Origin: Umezawaea sp049997955 | Lineage (GTDB): Bacteria > Actinomycetota > Actinomycetes > Mycobacteriales > Pseudonocardiaceae | Assembly (NCBI GenBank): GCA_049997955.1 | Contig: JAEBDY010000014.1 | Location: 248,001 to 312,000, forward strand | Length of the DNA: 64,000 nucleotides | Reading direction: 5' to 3' | Part shown: positions 16,941-24,448 of the stretch, piece by piece | Numbering within the stretch: the first letter of the stretch is position 1 | Layout of the letters: every line of letters begins with the position of its first letter | Translations under genes and position numbers: made by a program | Notes under the pieces: generated by a model | Told to the model about the DNA's origin: nothing | Seen by the model: the letters and a program-made list of their open reading frames with translations, nothing else | Databases searched by the model: none

Positions 16941-16946
16941 GATCAT
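16902..16946 (-). CDS. metG leader peptide MIGRMMSSGLLRTS
   Basis: A 14-codon frame with three Met, two of them adjacent, ending 60 bases before metG. A GAGGA element lies about eight bases before its ATG. The codons themselves form segments 1 and 2 of the alternative hairpins, as in classical amino-acid attenuators. No other function is expected for the peptide. Confidence 0.6.
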   Translation of the reverse strand: MIGRMMSSGLLRTS

Positions 16947-17045
16947 GCTGAAGGTCCTCGACACGGGGTCGAGGGTACGCGATCCCGGTAGACCGGTCGT
17001 TGCACATAACCTGCGCGCCCTGCGGGACCCGAAGTACCGTCCTCT

Positions 17046-17504
17046 ATGGCCTCCTACCGAGTAGAACTCCCCGCGGGATGCACCGAGGTCACGCTCGTCC
17101 GGGCCGAGGACGGGTCGGAGACGGTGGTGCGGTTCGATCCGAACACGTCGAACGGGCCGGTGTTGCGGGACGACGTGGCGCGGCGGTTGCGGGAGTACCT
17201 GGCTCGCGAGCCCGGGTCGGAGGCGCCCGCGCTGGTGGACTTCATGGTGCGGCAGCTCGGCTACCAGGTGGGACCGTTGGCCGCCCGGTCGCCGATCCGG
17301 CTCACGGTGATGGACCGGCGGGCGGTGACGCTGTGGGTCGGGGCGTCGACGCTGGTGAGCGCGAGCAAGCGGCAGACGGCGTTCGCCCTGACACTGCCCG
17401 GCGCGGTGCAGAAGGACGCCGAGCGGGTGATCTTCCGGTTCGGCAGTCCCGGCACGGAGGTGCCGCGGATCGCCCGCGCGTTCCGCGAGTGGGCCGGGGC
17501 CTAG
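17046..17504 (+). CDS. Hypothetical protein (152 residues)
   Basis: A soluble 152-residue protein starting MASYRVELPAGCTEVTLVRA, with no membrane segment and no catalytic motif I recognise. The middle LVDFMVRQLGYQVGPLAARSPIRLTVMDRRAVTLWVG and the later AFREWAG end look like an alpha/beta fold. It is divergent from metG and overlaps the NHEJ polymerase gene by four bases at the stops. Confidence 0.72.
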   Translation: MASYRVELPAGCTEVTLVRAEDGSETVVRFDPNTSNGPVLRDDVARRLREYLAREPGSEAPALVDFMVRQLGYQVGPLAARSPIRLTVMDRRAVTLWVGASTLVSASKRQTAFALTLPGAVQKDAERVIFRFGSPGTEVPRIARAFREWAGA

Positions 17505-18514
17505 TCGGTCTTGCGGGCCTTCGACGGCTGCACGCGCATCGGTTCACCGGGCATCTTGGGGTAGTCCGGCGGGTACGGCATCTCGCCCCGGTCGTCCTTC
17601 TCGTACCACTCCAGCAGCGTCTCCAGGCCGAACGCCTGCGAGTCGAGCGCGGCGTGCGGATCGCCGTGCTCGGCGTAGTAGCCGGGCACGGTGAGCACGT
17701 CGAAGTCGTCCGGGTCCACTGTGGACAGCTGGTCCCAGGTGACCGGCGTGGACACGGTGGCGCGCGGGGTGCCGCGGACCGACCAGGCCGAGGCGATGGT
17801 GCGGTCCCTGGCGGCCTGGTTGAAGTCGATGAAGACCTTCTCGCCGCGCTCCTCCTTCCACCACGACGTGGTGGCTTCCGACGGCATGCGCCGTTCGACC
17901 TCGCGGGCCAAGGCGATGACGGCGTGGCGGACGTCGACGAAGTCCCACTCCGGGCGGATGCGGACGGCCACGTGGACGCCCCGGCCGCCGGAGGTCTTGG
18001 GGTAGCCCGTCATGCCCAGTTCCGCGAGGACCTCGTGGAGGACACCGGCCACCCGTGCCGCGTCGCGGAAGTCCGTGCCGGGCTGGGGGTCGAGGTCGAC
18101 GCGGAGTTCGTCCGGGTTGTCGACCAGCGGCCTGCGGACGGGCCACGGGTGGAAGTCGAACGTGCCCAGGTTGGCGGCCCACGCGATGACGGCGGGCTCG
18201 GTCGGGCAGACCTCGTCGGCCGGGCGGCCGGAGGGGAACTTGATGGTGGCCGTCTCCACGAACGGAGGCGCGTTCTTCGGCAGGCGCTTCTGGTAGAACG
18301 CCTCGCCGGTGACGCCGTCGACGTACCGCTTCAACGTGGTCGGCCGGTCGCGCAGCACGCCCAGCAGCGGCTCCGCCACCGAGAGGTAGTACTCGACCAC
18401 CTGGCGCTTGGTGATGCCCCGCTCGGGGAAGTACACCTTGTCCGGGTTGGACAGCCGCACGGCTCGGTCGCCGTGGGGTCCGGGAACGATCAGTTCCAAC
18501 GCCTTCTGGGCCAC
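17501..18514 (-). CDS. NHEJ polymerase/primase, standalone LigD-type PolDom
   Basis: A protein of about 337 residues of the archaeo-eukaryotic primase (LigD polymerase) family. Key parts are RLSNPDKVYFPERGITKRQVVEYYL at the N-terminus, the metal-binding DLDPQPG, KTSGGRGVHVAVRI and VDPDDFDVLTVPGY near the end. It lacks ligase and phosphoesterase domains, so it is a one-domain protein as in several actinobacteria. It extends and fills ends during non-homologous end joining. The GTG at 18514 fits the family start (VAQKALELIVPGP); ATG 18544 is possible. It partners conceptually with the separate ligase at 2755-3834. Confidence 0.88.
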   Translation of the reverse strand: MAQKALELIVPGPHGDRAVRLSNPDKVYFPERGITKRQVVEYYLSVAEPLLGVLRDRPTTLKRYVDGVTGEAFYQKRLPKNAPPFVETATIKFPSGRPADEVCPTEPAVIAWAANLGTFDFHPWPVRRPLVDNPDELRVDLDPQPGTDFRDAARVAGVLHEVLAELGMTGYPKTSGGRGVHVAVRIRPEWDFVDVRHAVIALAREVERRMPSEATTSWWKEERGEKVFIDFNQAARDRTIASAWSVRGTPRATVSTPVTWDQLSTVDPDDFDVLTVPGYYAEHGDPHAALDSQAFGLETLLEWYEKDDRGEMPYPPDYPKMPGEPMRVQPSKARKTD

Positions 18515-18542
18515 GACGGGCAGCGTAAACGACAATGGCGGC

Positions 18543-18758
18543 ATGTGCCGAAGCATCAAGACGCTGCGCCCGCCGTTCGAGGACGAGGTCACGGAGGACG
18601 ACATGCGCGCCGCCGCGCTCCAGTACGTGCGGAAGGTGTCCGGGTTCCGGGCGCCCGCCGCGCACAACGCCGAGGCGTTCGACCACGCCGTCGACGTCAT
18701 CGCGAAGGCGACCGGGGAACTACTCGCGCACCTGGAAGTCCGAGGTCGCGCGAAGTAG
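18543..18758 (+). CDS. DUF2277 family protein
   Basis: A 71-residue protein, MCRSIKTLRPPFEDEVTEDD followed by MRAAALQYVRKVSGFRAPAAHN, which is the DUF2277 signature (N-terminal C-R-S-I-K and the YVRKxSG motif). Function unknown. It is divergent from the NHEJ polymerase, about 30 bases away, and its last 39 bases overlap the convergent TetR gene. Confidence 0.82.
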   Translation: MCRSIKTLRPPFEDEVTEDDMRAAALQYVRKVSGFRAPAAHNAEAFDHAVDVIAKATGELLAHLEVRGRAK

Positions 18759-19361
18759 CTCCAGGCCCTCCACGAACGCGGTGAGGGCGAGTTCGAAGCT
18801 GTCCCGGTCGAGTTCCTCGGCGACCGACGGCAGCAGGTGAGCCTTGTCCAGGTGCGGGTAGCGCCCCCGGTAGACCGACGCGTCCGTGGAGAAGCCGCTG
18901 GAGAACGTGCTCAGCGCGGCCCCGAACACCAGGTACATCAGCGACGCCGCGATCATCGTCGCGTGCCGCCGCGGCCAGCCCGCGTCGACCAGCGCGCCGT
19001 GCATGACGTCGAGCCTGCGCAGCGACGCGCCGCGGCCCGCGGGCCCGTACGCGAGGAACGGCACGACGTTCGGGTGCCGCGACAGCGCCGCCCGGTAGGA
19101 CCGCGCGCTGTCGACCAGGCCGCGCCGCCAGTCGCCGGACTCGAACCCGGACACGTCGACCTGCTCCAGCACCTCGCTGGCGATCTCGTGCAGCAGGTCG
19201 TCCTTGGTCGCCACGTGCCCGTACAGCGACGGGGCGCGCACCCCCAGCTCGCCCGCGAGCTTGCGCATCGACAGGCCGTCGAGGCCGTCGCGGTCGATGA
19301 TGTCGAGCGCGACCTTGCGGATGCGGTCCCCGCTGAGGATGGGGATGCTCGGTCGAGGCAC
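18720..19361 (-). CDS. TetR family regulator
   Basis: A 213-residue TetR protein. The HTH is ALDIIDRDGLDGLSMRKLAG, ELGVRAPSLYGHVATKDDLL, and the C-terminal part belongs to the TetR_C_1 (tetracycline-repressor-like) type. The GTG at 19361 follows AAGGGGA. It is divergent from the acyl-CoA dehydrogenase operon, and a palindrome in the 73-base gap is its likely operator, so it probably represses that catabolic operon until an acyl-CoA-type ligand is present. Confidence 0.85.
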   Translation of the reverse strand: MPRPSIPILSGDRIRKVALDIIDRDGLDGLSMRKLAGELGVRAPSLYGHVATKDDLLHEIASEVLEQVDVSGFESGDWRRGLVDSARSYRAALSRHPNVVPFLAYGPAGRGASLRRLDVMHGALVDAGWPRRHATMIAASLMYLVFGAALSTFSSGFSTDASVYRGRYPHLDKAHLLPSVAEELDRDSFELALTAFVEGLELLRATSDFQVRE

Positions 19362-19396
19362 ATCGTCCCCTTGCACTGGGTTCTCCGACACGCCTA

Positions 19397-19410
19397 CGTT
19401 ATACCTAACG
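19397..19410. promoter_or_regulatory. Candidate TetR operator CGTTA-N4-TAACG
   Basis: A five-base inverted repeat around four bases, in the 73-base gap between the TetR gene and the acyl-CoA dehydrogenase operon. A second overlapping symmetry (TAACG-CCGTT) extends to its right. The arms are short, so the call is tentative. Confidence 0.4.
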
Positions 19411-19434
19411 CCGTTCGGTTTAGGAGGTCGTGGC

Positions 19435-20583
19435 GTGGATCTACGCCTGTCCGACGAGCACCAGCAGCTCAAAGAACTGGCCCACCGCTTCACGGAGGAG
19501 CGGATCGTCCCGTTCGCCCAGCAGTGGGACCGGGACGAGGCCATCGACCGCGCGCTCGTGCCCCGACTGGGCGAGGTGGGGTTCCTCGGGCTGGGCATCG
19601 ACGAGGAGCACGGCGGGTCCGGAGGCGACAACCTGGCCTACTGCCTGGTCCTGGAGGAGATCGCGCGCGGCGACTCGGCCGTGCGCGGCATCATCTCGGT
19701 GTCGCTCGGCCTGGTCGGCAAGACGATCTCCAAGAACGGCACCGACGAGCAGAAGCGGCAGTGGCTGCCCGGCCTGTGCGCGGGCACGCAGCTCGGCTGC
19801 TTCGGCCTCACCGAACCCGGGACCGGGTCGGACGCCGGGTCCCTGTCCACCAGGGCGGAGCGCGACGGCGACGACTGGCTGCTCACCGGCCGCAAGGTGT
19901 TCATCACCAACGGGACCTGGGCCGACGTCGCGCTGATCTTCGCCCGCACCGGCGGTCCGGGGCCGAAGGGCATCACCGCGTTCCTGGTGCCGACGGACTC
20001 GGACGGCTTCCAGGCCACCGAGATCCACGGCAAGCTCGGCATGCGCGGCCAGGCGACCGCCGAGTTGGCGCTCGACCGCGTGCGCGTGCCGGACAGCGCC
20101 CGGCTCGGCGAGGAGGGCACGGGGTTCAAGCTCGCCATGGCGGCGCTGGACCGCGGCCGGATGTCCGTCGCGGCCGGCTGCGTCGGGGCCGCGCGCGGCG
20201 CCCTGGAGGCGAGCCTCGAGTACGCGGCGGAACGCGAGCAGTTCGGCAAGCCGATCGCCGGGTTCCAGCTCGTGCAGGAACTGCTGGCGGACATGGCCGT
20301 CGAGACCGACGCCGCCCGCCTGCTCACCTGGCGGGTCGCGGACCTGGCCGACCGCGGCGAACCGTTCCGCACCGAGGCGTCCATGGCGAAGCTCTACGCC
20401 AGCGAAGCGGCCGTGCGGGTCGCCAACAACGCCATCCAGGTTTTCGGCGGGTACGGCTACATCGACGAGTACCCGGTCGGGAAGTACCTGCGGGACACCA
20501 GGGTGACCACCCTCTACGAGGGCACAAGCCAGATCCAGAAACTGCTCATCGGCCGCGCGCTCACCGGCGTCAACGCCTTCTGA
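19435..20583 (+). CDS. Acyl-CoA dehydrogenase
   Basis: A 382-residue FAD-dependent acyl-CoA dehydrogenase. FAD/substrate motifs are present: CFGLTEPGTGSDAGSL, VFITNGTWADV and the C-terminal QVFGGYGYIDEYPVGKYLRD then YEGTSQIQK, where the Glu of YEGTS is the usual catalytic base position. It catalyses the first step of beta-oxidation or amino-acid-derived acyl-CoA breakdown, passing electrons to ETF. The GTG at 19435 lies seven bases after AGGAGG. First gene of an operon with a second dehydrogenase and a MaoC hydratase. Confidence 0.92.
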   Translation: MDLRLSDEHQQLKELAHRFTEERIVPFAQQWDRDEAIDRALVPRLGEVGFLGLGIDEEHGGSGGDNLAYCLVLEEIARGDSAVRGIISVSLGLVGKTISKNGTDEQKRQWLPGLCAGTQLGCFGLTEPGTGSDAGSLSTRAERDGDDWLLTGRKVFITNGTWADVALIFARTGGPGPKGITAFLVPTDSDGFQATEIHGKLGMRGQATAELALDRVRVPDSARLGEEGTGFKLAMAALDRGRMSVAAGCVGAARGALEASLEYAAEREQFGKPIAGFQLVQELLADMAVETDAARLLTWRVADLADRGEPFRTEASMAKLYASEAAVRVANNAIQVFGGYGYIDEYPVGKYLRDTRVTTLYEGTSQIQKLLIGRALTGVNAF

Positions 20584-20596
20584 AACGGGGAACAGC

Positions 20597-21766
20597 ATGG
20601 ACTTCACGCTCGACGAGGAGCAGAAGGAGATCAGGGACTGGGTGCGCACGTTCGTGCGCAAGGAGATCATCCCGCTGGAGCCGGAGGTGCTCCGCCGCGA
20701 GCGCGCCAACCAGCCCGGTCTGACGTTCGAAGAACTGGAAGCGTTGCAGCAGAAGGCGAAGACCGCGGGCTTCTGGGGCGTGCAGACGCCGACGGAGTAC
20801 GGCGGCATGGGCCTCGGCGCGGTGATGACGGCCCTGATCGAGGCCGAGCTGGGCCGGTCGTTCGTGCAGTTCCGCTTCGGCGGCTACGCGGACAACATCC
20901 TCTACCACGGCAACGCCGAGCAGAAGGAGCGCTACCTGCTCCCGACGATCTCCGGCGAGCGCAAGTCGTGCTTCGCGATCACCGAGCCCGGTGCCGGGTC
21001 GGACGCCAAGGCGATCCGCACCTCCGCGCGCAAGGAGGGCTCGGAGTGGGTGATCAACGGTGAGAAGACGTTCATCACCGGCGGCAACGAGGCCGACTTC
21101 GTGATGGTGTTCGCGGTGACGGACAAGGAGAAGGGCGCCAACGGCGGCGTCACGTGCTTCCTGGTCGACCGCGACATGGGCTGGAAGTCCGAGCCCATCC
21201 CGACCATGGGCCAGTGGGGTCCGGCGGCACTCGTGTTCGACAACGTGCGCGTGCCGGAGGAGAACGTCCTCGGCGAGATCGGCCACGGCTTCACCCTGGC
21301 GATGCAGTGGATCGGCGCGGGCCGGTACATGCTGCCGGCGCGGGCCATCGGTTCGGTGGAACGCCTGGTGGAGATGGCCATCGAGCAGGCGAACACCCGT
21401 GTCACGTTCGGCCAGCCCATCGCCGAGTACCAGGCCATCCAGTGGATGATCGCCGACTCCGCCGTCGAGATCGAGGCGCTGCGCTGGCTCGTGCTGCACG
21501 CCGCGTGGCTCGTCGACCAGGGCAAGGACTCGCGGCAGGCGCAGTCCATGGCGAAGCTGTACGGCGGTGTGAAGGCGAACGAGATCGTGGACCGCGTGCT
21601 GCAGATCCACGGCGGCATGGGCTACACCCGCGAGCTGCCGATCGAGCGCTGGTACCGCGAGCTGCGGCTGCTGCGCATCTACGAGGGCACCGACGAGATC
21701 CAGCGCCGCACGATCGCCCGCAACCTCCTCAAGGGCCACGCCAAGGTCAGCGGATCCCTGGGGTGA
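20597..21766 (+). CDS. Acyl-CoA dehydrogenase, second of the operon
   Basis: A 389-residue acyl-CoA dehydrogenase, divergent from its neighbour: CFAITEPGAGSDAKAIRTSA, TFITGGNEADFVMVF, and QIHGGMGYTRELPIERWYRE followed by YEGTDEIQRRTIARN. It carries an N-terminal EEQKEIRDWVRTFVRKEIIP helix. Only 13 bases separate it from the first gene, and it overlaps the MaoC gene by four bases, so the three are co-translated. Two dehydrogenases of different type suggest one substrate handled by a heteromer or two successive acyl chains. Confidence 0.92.
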   Translation: MDFTLDEEQKEIRDWVRTFVRKEIIPLEPEVLRRERANQPGLTFEELEALQQKAKTAGFWGVQTPTEYGGMGLGAVMTALIEAELGRSFVQFRFGGYADNILYHGNAEQKERYLLPTISGERKSCFAITEPGAGSDAKAIRTSARKEGSEWVINGEKTFITGGNEADFVMVFAVTDKEKGANGGVTCFLVDRDMGWKSEPIPTMGQWGPAALVFDNVRVPEENVLGEIGHGFTLAMQWIGAGRYMLPARAIGSVERLVEMAIEQANTRVTFGQPIAEYQAIQWMIADSAVEIEALRWLVLHAAWLVDQGKDSRQAQSMAKLYGGVKANEIVDRVLQIHGGMGYTRELPIERWYRELRLLRIYEGTDEIQRRTIARNLLKGHAKVSGSLG

Positions 21767-22485
21767 GCACGGTCGTCCGGTCCTGGACCGAGGACGACGT
21801 CGAGCGCTACGCGGCCGCGGTGGGCGGAACGGGCATGCAGCCCGGTTTCGCCATCGCGGTCGCGCAGTTCGGCGGGCCGCAGGTGGAACTCGACGCGGAC
21901 CTGACGCGGGTGCTGCACGCCGAGCAGTCGCTCGTCCTGCCGCGTGACCTGCCGCTCGCGGGCACGGTCGAGGTGACCCGCGAGGTCACCGACGTGTTCG
22001 ACAAGGGCTCCGGCGCGCTGGTCGTGCGGGAGTGGCGCGCGACCGGCGACGCCGAGTTCACCACCCGCGCGTCGCTGTTCGTCCGCGGCGCGGGCGGTTT
22101 CGGCGGACCTCGCGGCACCACCGCCCGCGTGCCGATGCCCGACCGCGCGCCGGACGTGGAGCTGCGGTACCGGACCTCGCCGGACCAGGCCGACCGCTAC
22201 CGGCTGACCGGTGACGAGAACCCGCTGCACTGGGACCGGGAGTTCGCCGAACGCGGCGGTTTCCCCCGGCCGATCCTGCACGGGCTGGCCACCTACGGCA
22301 TCGCGGCCAGGCTGCTGGCCGAGGAGCTGGGCGTCCTCGCCGTGGGCGCCCGCTTCGCCAGTCCCGTCTTCCCCGGCGACGAGCTGCTGGTCAGCGCCTG
22401 GCGCGAGGACGGGGAGGTGCGGTTCCGCACCTCCGTGAACCACACGACGGTGATCAATGACGGTAGGGCTATCCCCCGTTCCTAG
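21763..22485 (+). CDS. MaoC-like enoyl-CoA hydratase (hydratase 2)
   Basis: A 240-residue double-hotdog protein. The C-terminal half holds the hydratase-2 motif YRLTGDENPLHWDREFA and then FPRPILHGLATYG, with the Asp/Asn/His catalytic arrangement (D-x-N-P-x-H). The N-terminal hotdog lacks it, as in eukaryotic-type hydratase 2. It hydrates trans-2-enoyl-CoA to the (R)-3-hydroxy product. The GTG start overlaps the upstream stop in GTGA, showing translational coupling. Confidence 0.86.
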   Translation: MSTVVRSWTEDDVERYAAAVGGTGMQPGFAIAVAQFGGPQVELDADLTRVLHAEQSLVLPRDLPLAGTVEVTREVTDVFDKGSGALVVREWRATGDAEFTTRASLFVRGAGGFGGPRGTTARVPMPDRAPDVELRYRTSPDQADRYRLTGDENPLHWDREFAERGGFPRPILHGLATYGIAARLLAEELGVLAVGARFASPVFPGDELLVSAWREDGEVRFRTSVNHTTVINDGRAIPRS

Positions 22486-22536
22486 GTGGGTGCCCACACC
22501 ATCGATCATCAGCGGCTGGTGTTCCAGGCTGTAGTC

Positions 22537-23421
22537 ATGCGATCACGAAGTGACGTCTTCCAGCTCAGCACCGCGACCGACACGACCGCGTTGACGAGGC
22601 TGCGGATCCCGACCGCCGCGGGCACGTTCGACGCGGTCGCGGCAGGCCCGCTCGACGGGCGCAAGGTGCTGCTGCTGCACGGGGTCCCGCAGTGCGGCAT
22701 CGAGTGGCGCCACCAGCTGCGCGCGCTGGCCGCCGACGGCTACCGCGCGGTCGCGCCCAACCAGCGCGGCTACTCCCCCGGCGTCCGCCCGAAGCGGGTC
22801 GAGGACTACCGCGTGGAGAACGCCGTGAACGACGTCACCGCGATCGCCGACCAGCTCGGGTGGCGCCGGTTCGACCTCGTCGGCCACGACTGGGGCGCCG
22901 TCGTCGGGTGGGAGGCCGCCGCTCGCCACCCGCTGCGCGTCCGCACCCTCACCGCCGTGTCCGCGCCGCACCCCGGCGCCTTCGCGGCGGCGCTGCGCAC
23001 CGACCCCGACCAGCGGGCCCGTGCCGCGCTGCTCGACTACCTGCGGCAGCCCGAGGTGCCGGAACGCGAGATGCTCGCCAACGGGTCCGCCCGGCTGCGG
23101 CAGGGGTGGCCCGCGGTGATCCCGCGGCAGCGGGTCGAGCAGTACGTGCGGCAGCTGTCCGAGCCGGGGGCGTTGACCGCGGCCCTCAACTGGTACCGGG
23201 CGAACAGGTTCGACGGGGACTACGCGCCGGTCTCGGTACCGACGATGTACCTGTGGGGCACCGAGGACGACGCCGTGGGACCGGAAGCCGCCCAGACGAC
23301 CAGCGACTGGGCCACGGGGGCGTACCGGTTCGAGGTGCTGGACGGGATCGGCCACTTCGTGCCCGAGGAAGCAGCGGAGCGGACGTCGGCGCTACTGCTG
23401 GAACACCTCGGCGCGCACTAG
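22537..23421 (+). CDS. Alpha/beta hydrolase, epoxide-hydrolase type
   Basis: About 294 residues. It has an oxyanion HGVPQ, the nucleophile elbow VGHDWGAVVGW with Asp (as in epoxide hydrolases and haloalkane dehalogenases rather than Ser esterases), an acid in GTEDDAVGP and the His in GIGHFVPEEA. So it likely opens an epoxide or related ester through an Asp-linked intermediate. The start is uncertain: ATG 22537 is used, but the conserved part begins near TRLRIPTAAG and a TTG at 22591 is possible; the SD is weak in both cases. Confidence 0.8.
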   Translation: MRSRSDVFQLSTATDTTALTRLRIPTAAGTFDAVAAGPLDGRKVLLLHGVPQCGIEWRHQLRALAADGYRAVAPNQRGYSPGVRPKRVEDYRVENAVNDVTAIADQLGWRRFDLVGHDWGAVVGWEAAARHPLRVRTLTAVSAPHPGAFAAALRTDPDQRARAALLDYLRQPEVPEREMLANGSARLRQGWPAVIPRQRVEQYVRQLSEPGALTAALNWYRANRFDGDYAPVSVPTMYLWGTEDDAVGPEAAQTTSDWATGAYRFEVLDGIGHFVPEEAAERTSALLLEHLGAH

Positions 23422-23428
23422 GACAGGG

Positions 23429-23468
23429 GTCCCCCGTCAGCCAGGACCCCCCGACGCACACGCTACGG
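23429..23468 (+). repeat. 40-base dispersed repeat, copy 1
   Basis: GTCCCCCG, eight variable bases, then a 24-base core (GACCCCCCGACGCACACGCT plus ACGG). The same arrangement and core occur at 41716-41755. This copy starts eight bases after the hydrolase stop codon. Confidence 0.8.
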
Positions 23469-23522
23469 GTGGGGTACGACGGTTTTCGGGCGCCTGAGGT
23501 GCCCGGAGGTAGCTCGTTCGGG

Positions 23523-23769
23523 TGGTTGGTCGAGCCGTCGGGTCAGGTATCCGGGCTCGTCGGCATCTGCGCTCGGACCTGGGGCAGGTGGCCGAGACGT
23601 CGGATCAGCGTCCAAGCTCGCCTGCGCTGCGCTCGAAGTCGGAACAGGTGGTCGAGCCGCCGGTCAGACGGCCAGGCTCGCCAACATCTGCGCTCGGAGT
23701 CGGGAGCGGTGGTCGAGCCGTCGGGTCAAGCGTCCAGGCTCATCAGCATCTGCGCCCGGACTCGGGAGA
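23523..23769 (-). repeat. Four tandem 60-63 base units derived from the 3' end of the GntR gene
   Basis: Units begin at about 23523, 23587, 23647 and 23708, each starting ggtggtcgag-like and including an ATCTGCGC(T/C)CGGA stretch. The last unit is the true 3' end of the GntR gene with its stop at 23726-23728; the others lie beyond the stop and are partly diverged copies of codons for SRVRAQMLMSLDA. Confidence 0.75.
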
Positions 23770-24373
23770 GGTGGCGGCGCATGATCCGGTTGGACTGGTG
23801 GGTGTCGCCCGCCGCGACAGCGGCCACCAGCGCGTCGTGGTCGTCCAGCGACGCGTGCTGGTGGGGTGGATCGTCCCCCAGGCCGCTGCGCAACAACACG
23901 ACCCGCTGCTGGACCAGCCGCACCTGCTCCGCGATGCGGGGACTGCGAGCGGCGTCCAGCAAAGCCTGGTGGAACGCCAGGTCCAGGCGGTAGGGGAACC
24001 TGACCCCGGCCTGGTAGTCGCGCCGGGACAGCGCGCAGACCTCGCGCAGCCGCGCCACGTCGGCGTCGGTCCGCCTGCTGGCCGCCAGTTCGGCCGCGGC
24101 GCACTCCAGCGCCGACCGGAGTTCGAACAGCGCCCGCACCTCTTCGGCGTCGGCCTTGGGCACGTGCGCCCCCTTGTTCGGCACCAGCACCAGCAGGCCC
24201 TCGCTGGCCAGGTGCCTGATCGCCTCCCGCAGCGGTCCCCTGCTGATCCCCAGGCGGTGGGCCAGCTCGACCTCGTTGACCCGCTCGCCCGGTGGGATCT
24301 CGCCGGTCAGCACCAGTTCGCGCAGCACGTCGACGGTCTGCCCGGCGAGGCTCAGGTGGAGCGGGGGTGTCAC
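23726..24373 (-). CDS. GntR family regulator with FCD domain
   Basis: A 215-residue FadR-subfamily regulator. The winged helix is at about 20-70 (VNEVELAHRLGISRGPLREA, IRHLASEGLLVLVPNKGAHV), and the C-terminal FCD domain at about 80-205 has the metal/ligand His positions in DLAFHQALLDAA and LDDHDALVAAVAAGD. The GTG at 24373 follows GGGAGA. It is divergent from the asparaginase gene, with a perfect palindrome between them, so it probably senses an amino or organic acid and controls that gene. The 3' end has been tandemly duplicated. Confidence 0.88.
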   Translation of the reverse strand: MTPPLHLSLAGQTVDVLRELVLTGEIPPGERVNEVELAHRLGISRGPLREAIRHLASEGLLVLVPNKGAHVPKADAEEVRALFELRSALECAAAELAASRRTDADVARLREVCALSRRDYQAGVRFPYRLDLAFHQALLDAARSPRIAEQVRLVQQRVVLLRSGLGDDPPHQHASLDDHDALVAAVAAGDTHQSNRIMRRHLSRVRAQMLMSLDA

Positions 24374-24414
24374 GTACGTCTCCCAGGCTGGCGGAACGGA
24401 AAGACCGTGTTGTT

Positions 24415-24428
24415 AACTGTCGACAGTT
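24415..24428. promoter_or_regulatory. GntR-type operator AACTGTCGACAGTT
   Basis: A perfect 14-base palindrome between the divergent GntR gene (start 24373) and asparaginase gene (start 24449). It contains the TGTCGACA form often bound by FCD-type GntR proteins and sits 21 bases before the asparaginase start. Confidence 0.65.
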
Positions 24429-24448
24429 GGCAGTGTAGAGGAGGACGC

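Noticed and set aside
16842..17045. T-box riboswitch before metG
   Set aside because: No T-box consensus (AGGGTGGNACCGCG) and no specifier-loop arrangement; the leader-peptide layout fits better.
23523..23769. CRISPR-like direct repeats
   Set aside because: Units are contiguous without spacers, diverged, and one lies inside a gene; this is a tandem duplication.
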